This document shows positions 55,937 to 64,000 of a stretch of 64,000 bases of DNA, in pieces. Source of the stretch: Parasponia andersonii. Its lineage: Eukaryota; Streptophyta; Magnoliopsida; Rosales; Cannabaceae. Every line of letters starts with the position of its first letter. The first letter of the stretch is position 1. The position numbers and the translations under genes are program-made. The notes beneath the pieces are model-generated. The model saw only the letters and a program-made list of their open reading frames with translations, ran no database searches and was not told the origin of the DNA. The stretch covers positions 169,471 to 233,470 of the forward strand of contig JXTB01000128.1 in assembly GCA_002914805.1 (NCBI GenBank), given 5' to 3'.

Positions 55937-58900
55937 TCAAATGAGAAATTGTATTAGTTCTTCGACCCACTCTTCAAGAAGTCTGTTGATATCATCCTTT
56001 GTATAAAAATTTTGTCCATTAAACTACAAATTCAAACAACTTATTTGTTAGAAAGTTATCAATCAAACTATAAATTAGAATAGAACTAATTAAACATATG
56101 GTTACATACTATTGTGGTAAATGATTTAATATTAGCTTGTTCAATGACTTCTCTCATAAATTTACATATGTAGAATCCACACTCAATACTTGTCAGTTGT
56201 CTTGGGCACTATACATAAGCATAAAGTAAACATAAGTAATTTTAATTAATCTTTTACCCAACAAGTGTTATTAATTCAAGTTTAGTACCTTTATTAACTT
56301 ATAAACCGGACCATTTGGTCTTCCTTTCTTTCCTTTTTCTATATTATATATCTTGAATGCACTTTGAATTAGAAATTCGCAAACACAATAACAAAAGCTT
56401 AGCAATAGCAACCATAAATAAAAATACCATAAGAAACTGAACTATAACAAAATAACTATTAGAGAACTTACTCGATCATTGTTAAACCAATTTCCTCACG
56501 GAGAGCTAAGCCAAGAAGATCTAGAAACCATGCATAATCTTTGAGAGGATAAATAATAAGCAACATCCAATGGTCTCTACTCATAAAATTGATGATAAAG
56601 ATTATTAATATGTAACAATTAACTTCATATAGGATGTAGTTGATCATATGACAATTTGTTAAGTTTAAAATCTTACCCATGATTCCAAGGTGTAATTAGA
56701 AATTGATATTCATTCTCCATGGATAACATCCGAGTTGCTAAACTTATAGCACGATCCTCACGTGAACCACCTTCTGTAGCAACTGCACTAGGATCCATGA
56801 ACTTATACCTAGCTTGATAGCCATATTGGGTTACTAAATGGTGTAAATGCCTACAAGTACAAAATGTAATGTGAATTAAGCGTTGTATTATATAATTGCC
56901 AACTATAGATACATGTATATATATGAAGTTCTATATATATAAAAAAAAAATAAACTTCTTACCTCATGTATAACATAAAGGCACGACCCCAATCTTTTGT
57001 AACGTGCAAAACTCAATTATGTCTTCTTTGAATACGGACAAATGAAAAGCTTCTCCAAACACTTCTTCATCAAAGGGAACATTAACAACAACACCTTCAT
57101 CCACTCCTTGAATGGTATTCAATAGTAATCTTATAGAAGCTGGTGCACCATCAACAAATCTAAACTGTGTTTGTATAANGTAGTTGATCATATGACAATT
57201 TGTTAAGTTTAAAATCTTACCCATGATTCCAAGGTGTAATTAGAAATTGATATTCATTCTCCATGGATAACATCCGAGTTGCTAAACTTATAGCACGATC
57301 CTCACGTGAACCACCTTCTGTAGCAACTGCACTAGGATCCATGAACTTATACCTAGCTTGATAGCCATATTGGGTTACTAAATGGTGTAAATGCCTACAA
57401 GTACAAAATGTAATGTGAATTAAGCGTTGTATTATATAATTGCCAACTATAGATACATGTATATATATGAAGTTCTATATATATATAAAAAAAATAAACT
57501 TCTTACCTCATGTATAACATAAAGGCACGACCCCAATCTTTTGTAACGTGCAAAACTCAATTATGTCTTCTTTGAATACGGACAAATGAAAAGCTTCTCC
57601 AAACACTTCTTCATCAAAGGGAACATTAACAACAACACCTTCATCCACTCCTTGAATGGTATTCAATAGTAATCTTATAGAAGCTGGTGCACCATCAACA
57701 AATCTAAACTGTGTTTGTATAAAAGATTCCGCTTTCTTTCTTTGTGGATGTACTCTTTCTTGTGTTTGAGGTGGCTGTAGTTGTGAAGATTTATTCTTCC
57801 CCGTTTGATGCCTATTTATATCATTAAACTCTTAAAATTCAAATAAATGATGAAATGTTAACAAACAAGTTAATAATTCACATTAGAATTCAATAAATGA
57901 TGAATTTATTTGGAAAATAGGTCTGCATACCAAATTATCTTCAAAGATAACAAGCATCTTAGGCCATCCAAGATGCGATCCAAGTGCGTCACCTACCAAC
58001 CTTGTATCATCATCTGAATTTGGAATAAGGATTAGGGCTGTAGCATCAAGAACAACCTCTACTGATACACGAAAATTATTCTCCCCCAATTCTCTGCCGT
58101 GAATAATAGTTGATGAGGTTGACTCTTGTACATGTCCTAAAGCAACTATGTTATCACGAGACCCCACTGCAAGCTTGCATGGTCGGTTCTACAATATAGA
58201 AAATCAAACACAATTTATAAATACAAGTAGTTAATAAACAAATAAGAAAGAAACTCATATAAACATAATTTTTTGAGTAGTGAAGATTTTCCTATAGCCA
58301 CCATTGGATTTACATGTATCTCTTGTGGTTGCACTTCTTCACTTTGAACTTCTGGCCATGAAGGAGTTGTATTAGAACCACCAACATTACTTTGTTGTCC
58401 TGCTTGAATCTTAGCAATTTCTGCTTTGAACCATTCTTCTTGTTCTTTAAGCATTTGTTGCATCTTGCGTGTTTGTACATCTTGCCAGTGTTTCAAATCA
58501 AATGATTGTTGCTTCTTTGTTGGAGTAGGTTGATGAAAATATTGTATGTGGCTAACCTGAAATCCCATTCCCCGTACACGTCCAGAATATTCAGGAGTGC
58601 CTAAAACCATTGCTAAGATATCATTAGAACCGTCTATCTCGAGATTTCCCTCTTGGAATTATTGATTATAATCTTCCTACAAAACATGTACAGAATTGAA
58701 CATTAGACTATGCTATACTTTTAACAAAATTTCAAAATAATATAATCAATATATTGTAATAAGCAACTTATAATTCTATCAACTATCACTTTGATTTCCT
58801 AAGTATGACCTCCTTTTTTAGGGACGCGTCCTCTACTCCATAGCTCGGATCTATCAATACCACATCGGCCTTCGTCTTTTTCAATCTTAGCTTCTAATCC

Positions 58901-59571
58901 AGCATAACCCAAGCGAGACATACGATGTGGATATTTATTTTGCGTTGCTCTTCCCTATTGTACTTTCCTAGCTTCCTCCTATTCTGCACTTACTCTTTTC
59001 TTAACAAACTTATCCCAAACTTTAGATTCAATCCATGGTGCATATGATGCTGGAGGGTGCTCTAATAACTCTAGACAAATATGTCTATACTGATAAATCA
59101 GTTCAGTTGTAATCCTAGACTTAAAATCTCTCCATATTTTCCCACAACTTTTTAAAGTTTCTTTTTTTGCTTTGTAGTCCAATACAAATGTTTCCTACAA
59201 TGTAAAAGAAATAATATTAATATCAAATATATATTCTAATAAATATGAAATAAAAAGATTCATGTTCATACCAATATTATATGCCATAGCTCATTTTTTA
59301 GGTCCGTTGGTACAAGCGTCTAGTTATCAATGTTTATTGGGATCTTGTGATGAACTATAAGGCCACAAAAGCTCGCCAAATGTTTACCTTCATCCTCAGT
59401 TGGTTGTCCCCATTCATTGTACGTGACAACTTCTTTTTTATTATCACTTCTTTTTATAATCAACTCCTTCATTTGAGTCGTTCCTCTTGGTTTCTTTTTG
59501 TGTTTTCTTTCACCTTGACTACTTTGTGATGGTGTAAATTGATAAACATCATTTGCACCTTCATTTCCCAT
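55937..59571 (-). pseudogene. CACTA-1 TNP1-like / ULP1 (C48) protease gene
   Basis: Minus-strand exons from 59571: MGNEGANDVYQFTPSQSS and a Lys-rich stretch, then the Transposase_24-like part (SCGKIWRDFKSRITTELIYQ, HPPASYAPWIESKVWDKFVK, 59182-58979). Next is a Gln-rich coiled coil (LKHWQDVQTRKMQQMLKEQE, 58610-58215), then a DUF8039-like module (GSRDNIVALGHVQESTSSTI, VSVEVVLDATALILIPNSDD, 58167-57883). The C-terminal cysteine protease region follows, with catalytic His and Asp in DHWMLL and WFLDLLG (about 56590-56530), then Gln and Cys in PRQ and SIECGFYICKFM (about 56210-56170), ending LLEEWVEELIQFLI with TGA at 55937. Introns are AT-rich. At least one in-exon stop is visible near 59320, so activity is doubtful. 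ULP1-type proteases cleave SUMO-like proteins; the role in transposons is unknown. Confidence 0.72.
56636..57722. repeat. 544-bp near-identical tandem duplication joined at a single N
   Basis: GTAGTTGATCATATGACAAT begins at 56636 and at 57180. Both copies run through TTTGTATAA, and the only difference I found is in the AT/A-run near 56935 and 57475. The base at 57179 is N, exactly at the junction. It duplicates protease exons including YTCATGTATAAC-type coding. This is most simply an assembly join of two overlapping contig ends. Confidence 0.9.
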
Positions 59572-59612
59572 GTCAATAATTATCTGTTAAATAATTAAAC
59601 CACAAATGTAGA

Positions 59613-62574
59613 TCAAAAATTAAGATAGAAAATAATAAGCATGTAAACATAAGAGATAATATATTTAAAAAAACAGAACATCAATCCATAAAGATATAAA
59701 AATGAAACAAAAATATATAACTTATTTGATTTGTACCTCATTGGTTTCTTTCTTTGATTATCAATCCAAATACCTTCTCTATCATCTCGTAAACATGTAA
59801 TATCACCTTCATTAATGTCTTCTATCAAATCGTCCACCGAAACTCGTTTTGAGAATATTTCATGAGCAACAAGTATTTTGTTCTCATCGTCAACTCCTAA
59901 ATTTTGATATTCTTTTGGTTTTGTTGCAAAAACAATTGACCATCGAGCATCAAGTGAATCATTGACGTAAAATACTTGTTTTGCTTGTGTTGCCAATATA
60001 AATGGATCATTCTTATGACCTATCCAATTTAGATCAACTAAAGTGAAGCCTAATTCATCTTCTCTAACCCTATGGTTACTCTCCACCCATTGACACATAA
60101 ACACCGGGAACCAAAATGTGACAAAATCAAGTTCCCAAATTTCCTCGATAATGCCATAGTATATTATATCACCCTCTATTGGGTTTTTATCTTTCGAACT
60201 TGAAAATTGTATGGTTTTTGCAACAATACTTACCCCACTATTTTGGGTTGTACTTATGTTGTCGCGGTCTCTTGTGCAAAAATGAACACTGTTAACTTGA
60301 TAAGCATTATACTTAATTACATCCAATGATGGTCCACATGATATCCATTTCAATATATCAGATAGATTATGTGTTGCCTTGTTCATTTCAACTACAATCT
60401 ATTCAAAATGCAAAATTAACAATTAGAAAACCCAACATATTAGTACTCATACTCTAAAATAGGGAAAAAAAGAAATCAAATTTATATACTACAACTACAA
60501 GTTCACTTCGTAGTTCGTCTAACTTGGATACATCGACCATCTTAGAACAAATTTCATTAAAAAATAAGCATAATCTAGTGATTGTATATCGAACATTTTT
60601 AGGTAATATGGACCTGATCGATATAGGTAGCTGATATTGCATTAGTGTATGACAATCATGAGATTTAAGTCCAACTAGTTTTAAATTATTCATATCCACT
60701 AATATTCTAATATTAGAAGAATAGCCTTCAAGAACCTTCACATAGACACAATGGATATTTTTCTTCCTTTTTCAATATGAAGTAAGCAGGGAGTAAATAT
60801 GTTTACTTCTCCCCCACTTTAAGAGCTAACTCTTTTCGAACACCCAAGTCAACAAGATCTATGCGGGCACCAATACTATCCTTATTCTTTCCTGGAATAT
60901 TTAATAAAGTTCCAATTATACTATCAGATATGTTCTTCTCAATATGCATGGCATCTAAGTTATGTCTCAGAAGTAAATGTTACCAATACTCCAACTCAAA
61001 GAATATAGATTTCTTCTTCCAACAACTCTTTGGGGTTTTTACAACCTTCACATTACTGCGTCTTTTTCTTTTCTTACTGATATCACTTATTTTAACCTTT
61101 CCAAGCCTAAATTCGAGCTTAGAGACTGTTTCTAATATCTCTGTCCCAGTTAAAGTTTGTGGTGCCAATTCAAATTCTTGAGAACCTTTAAATGCTTTTT
61201 TCCAATTTCTGTATACTTGTTTGCGAGGCAAAAATCTTCTATAGCCCATATAACTTAATTTTCTAGCATGTGTTAAGAACTGACAACTTGTTTTCTTATC
61301 ACAAATAGGACATGCTTTATATCCTTTAGTGAAAAACCTAGACAAATTCCCATATGCAGGGAAGTCATTGATTGTCCATAGTAAGACAGCTTTGAGAGTA
61401 AAATCTTCATCCTTATATGCATCATAGGCTTTCACACCATCATTCCACAAACTATTCAACTCATCAATCAACGGGGCTAAATATACATCAATGTCATTTC
61501 CAGGTTGTCTAGGTCCTGATATTAACATTGTAAGAAGTGTAAACTTTCTTTTCATACACAACCATAGAAGAAGATTATAGATTACAAGCATTAAAGGCCA
61601 ACAACTGTATTTGCTACTTAGAGTTGTATGAGGATTAATACCATCCACAGATAGACCAAGACGAAGATTCCTTGGATCACTTCCAAAAGAACACCATTTG
61701 TAATCTATTATTTTCCAAGCCGGTGAATCGGCTGGATGTCTAAGTTTACCATCTTCTATCCTCTCATTCGCATGCCATATTAGATCTTTAGCATGCTCAC
61801 GATTTCGGAATAGACGGGTAAAATGAGGAATTGGAGGAATATACCATAAAACCTTAGTAGGGGTTCCCATTTTTACCTCTTTAGAATTCTTATTCTGTTG
61901 CCACCTAGGCTCACCACATACTGGACAACAAATTGCATCTTTAAATTTCTTTCGATATAAAATACAATCATTTGGGCAAGCATGAATTTTCTCATATTGC
62001 ATACCCAATGAGCATAAAGTCTTTTTAGCCTCATAAAAGGAAGGTGGCATCTCATTATCATTTGGCAATATCTCTCCTAGTAAAGCTAACAAGTCTGAAA
62101 AACTCTTATCACTCCATCCATGTCTTACTTTCAAATTATACAATTTCAATAATACAAATAACTTTGTAAATTTCGTAAACCCGAATAGATCGGTTTCTCA
62201 GCATCACTAAGTAATGATTGAAACTTAATAAGATCTACATCTGTTTCATACTGTGTATCATCAATCATTTCAAAAAGATCATCATTTAAATCTAACTCAT
62301 AATCATCTCTTATACTTTTCTTTGACGAAAATCCGGTAATTGGAACCTTTTCACCATGCCAAATCCATTGTTTGTAACTTTGATCTATTCCATTGAAATA
62401 TAAGTGTTCTTTTATCTTTTTAACATCTCTCTTTTACAAATTTCCACATTTAATACACAGACATAGAATTAAATTGGAATCTTTGATATTTTCAATAGCA
62501 AACTCCAAAAAGCTATCGACTCCCTTTCTATATTCAGTCGATAGTCTATCCGCTCATATCCATTTCTTGTCCAT
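59613..62574 (-). pseudogene. CACTA-1 TNP2-type transposase (TNPD)
   Basis: Starts at ATG 62574 (MDKKWI then a stop), with the Transpos_assoc domain continuing as ADRLSTEYRKGVDSFLEFAI, LCLCIKCGN, HLYFNGIDQSYKQWIWHGE. The Transposase_21 domain is the 389-codon open stretch 62149-60980: KLYNLKVRHGWSDKSFSDLL, PNDCILYRKKFKDAICCPVC, FRNREHAKDLIWHANER, LRLGLSVDGINPHTTLSSKY, SGPRQPGNDIDVYLAPLIDE, LLWTINDFPAYGNLS, KACPICDKKT. After one stop it reads on in frame (LLLRHNLDAMHIEKNISDSI, IGTLLNIPGKNKDS). DUF4218 is at 60741-60454 (LKLVGLKSHDCHTLMQYQLP). DUF4216 is at 60386-59613 (IIEEIWELDFVTFWFPVFMC, DELGFTLVDLNWIGHKNDPF, FILATQAKQVFYVNDSLD). The enzyme cuts the ends of CACTA elements. Early and mid-domain stops make this copy non-autonomous. 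Confidence 0.92.
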
Positions 62575-62689
62575 TCTAAGTAAAATTGAAAATTAAAAAA
62601 AAAAATAAACAACTGATATAAAAAACTAACTGAATTGAATACCATAAAAAATTGTACATAATCTCCCATTTTTCTAGCATTAACCAATT

Positions 62690-63660
62690 GAGTAACTAAA
62701 CCACCAATTATAAATTAACACTCATTTCAAATTATTCTTATATTTCTAAGACCAAATTCAGAACTTAATTTATTCTTAAATAGTCTCATTTATTACAAAC
62801 AATTTGTCAATCAACCAAATATAACATATGGCAAAATAATATCAACACAAATAATAAACTCAACCAATCCCAAACAATTATAACATCATCATATCACATA
62901 ACATACAATTTCCTATATGATATCATATCTCATCTAGTTTAAATTTTCGAAAATAATAAGATAAAACCAATATGAAAGTGATATGCATAAGTCAATAAAA
63001 GAAAAAAAATTTAAGAAAATATACCTCAGTTTGCTCAGTTTGCTTTTTTACAAGTAATGTAAGTGCTCTAACTTCTACTAAAACCTATACGCAAATTAAA
63101 ATGATAAATAAAATTAAACATTTATAATCCACAATACTTTAAATTAAACATTGAATACGTAAATTTCTAAAAAACTACACAATATTCAATTAAAATTGCA
63201 TAAATTTGGATTAATTGATACTAAGGATGGAAATTAAAAAGCATAACCTAATATATGATTTCTAGTAAATAAACATGAAATTGGTATAAATTCATATAAC
63301 ACACCTTCAATTTGAAACTTTTTACAACTAAATGAACTCACATTTCACCTAAAATAAATAAAAAAAAATAGCAACAAAATAATAACAAATTTGGATTAAT
63401 TTGCTCTTAAATAGCAAAACATACCCAAAAATAAGATTTCTACTAAATAAATAGTCTAACTCGGCATTACAAGAGTAAAGATTATCAATACATGCTCAAG
63501 ATGTTCACATTTGATAAATTAAGGTTCCAAATATAAACTCTTTTAAATATAACCTAAAATATGAAATTTCTACAAAATAATTGGTCAAAATCATAGTTAA
63601 GACAATGGGTAATCTAATTTTAGTGACAAAAACGAGTTTAAAAGCTTAAACATACCTTGT
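62690..63660. other. CACTA-1 upstream non-coding region
   Basis: AT-rich, no coding potential. It separates the transposase start from the element's promoter-proximal end. Presumably leader and intron sequence of the transposon transcript. Confidence 0.5.
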
Positions 63661-63777
63661 TTACTAGAAAAAATAGTGAAAATGGTGGAAGGGGGAGACT
63701 GGCCGCGGCTGGAAGTAAAGAGGGAAAAGGGTGAGAAAAGTAAGAGGAAAGTGACATGGCCTCGTATTTTTGGGTCC

Positions 63778-63786
63778 TTTATATAG
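63778..63786 (-). promoter_or_regulatory. CACTA-1 TATA box
   Basis: The minus strand reads GGGCCCTATATAAAGGACCC, a good plant TATA box, about 100 bp inside the terminus and oriented toward the transposase gene. GC-rich subterminal repeats lie just upstream, and a purine/pyrimidine-asymmetric leader follows (63660-63770). Confidence 0.65.
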
Positions 63787-63794
63787 GGCCCCTA

Positions 63795-63882
63795 CTTTGG
63801 CGCTTGTTATGCGCCGTGATAGTTAATCAATTATCACGGTGCTTCCGTACACGCGTCGTGATAGTACACATTTTTAGTAGTG
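63795..63882. repeat. CACTA-1 right subterminal repeats and terminus
   Basis: GGCGCTTGTTATGCGCCGTG, then an inverted pair GCGCCGTGATA / TATCACGGTGC around TTAATCAAT (about 63812-63843), a third unit CGTCGTGATAG, then the terminal TTTTTAGTAGTG ending at 63882. The array is much shorter than the one at the left end. Confidence 0.82.
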
Positions 63883-64000
63883 TATGGATTTCCAATTGCT
63901 AAATAAAAGATCTATTTATAGGCCATCCATAAGAGGTATCCAATAATATACACTTTCATAATCCATCTAATAATCTAAGTACCATTATTACTAATTTTAT

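Larger units (their letters stand above)
55247..63882 (-). mobile_element. CACTA-1: complete En/Spm-type transposon, 8636 bp as assembled
   Basis: Ends are CACTACAACAAAAAAGTCC at 55247 and, on the complement, CACTACTAAAAATGTGTAC at 63882. The 3-bp target duplication TAT flanks it (55244-55246, 63883-63885). The uninterrupted site is in the G2 3' LTR (AAGTATAGATTTC at 38110-38122). Subterminal GCGCC-rich repeats lie at both ends. The minus strand carries a TNP2 transposase gene and then a TNP1/ULP1-type gene. About 544 bp appear duplicated by assembly, so the real length is probably near 8.1 kb. Confidence 0.93.
34995..64000 (-). mobile_element. G2: Ty3/gypsy chromovirus, nested host for four later elements
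   Basis: Minus-strand element. From high to low coordinates: 5' LTR (runs past the window end, split by CACTA-1), PBS at 52312-52302, an extra gag-like ORF, gag, protease, RT, RNase H, integrase with chromodomain-like tail, PPT at 39031-39020, and 3' LTR 39019-34995. LTR ends are TG..CA (TGTAACCCC start, GGGTCATTACA end). A G3 LTR (carrying C2) splits gag, a SINE sits in the 3' LTR and a CACTA element sits in the 5' LTR. LTRs are visibly diverged and every coding domain has stops, so insertion is old. 786 bp of the 5' LTR should lie beyond 64000. Confidence 0.92.

Overview
This is a plant nuclear window (probably a eudicot; the species cannot be read from it). It is AT-rich and made almost entirely of transposable elements piled inside one another. 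I see no intact ordinary host gene, no rRNA or functional tRNA gene, and nothing bacterial. The protein remnants are Ty1/copia and Ty3/gypsy polyproteins and CACTA (En/Spm) transposases, nearly all broken by stops or frameshifts. Element labels (C = copia, G = gypsy, H = a non-coding long-LTR family) are mine.

Layout. 1-5096: the 3' part of a plus-strand Sirevirus-like copia element (C1) with integrase, RT, RNase H, an extra third ORF and its 3' LTR. C1 sits inside an LTR of family H (H1, to 6392), which itself sits inside the integrase of a minus-strand gypsy element (G1, 6393-13031). 14217-15793: a solo H LTR (H2). 16253-18055: a minus-strand copia LTR (C3) lying in a second Sirevirus-like remnant (C4). 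The left half of this LTR, and about 170 bp beyond it, is base-degraded in a way that looks technical. 20340-22180: a third H LTR (H3) with its polypurine tract and some internal sequence. 22400-26305: the 3' part of a CACTA element with a multi-exon TNP1-like gene, foldback arms and a CACTA terminus. 26306-34994: AT-rich decayed repeats, including an old copia LTR carrying a SINE, MITE-like units and a large foldback.

34995-64000 is one old minus-strand chromovirus (G2) blown apart by later insertions. A SINE lies in its 3' LTR, a solo gypsy LTR (G3) splits its gag zinc-knuckle region, a copia derivative (C2) lies in G3, and an 8.6-kb CACTA element lies in its 5' LTR. For the SINE and the CACTA, the other G2 LTR preserves the empty site. 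C2 has a perfect 5-bp target duplication.

Most notable: (1) G2 carries an extra 283-codon gag-like reading frame between its primer-binding site and the usual gag. (2) The G3 LTR has four about 20-bp repeats built on heat-shock-element-like TTCNNGAA cores. (3) C2 has protease and integrase but no RT, and only 42 bp of its 5' LTR. (4) The CACTA element carries a TNP1/ULP1-type gene with all C48 protease catalytic positions visible. (5) Two stretches are probably sequencing or assembly artefacts: a thymine-depleted tract at 16085-16806, and a 544-bp duplication hinged on the single N at 57179.
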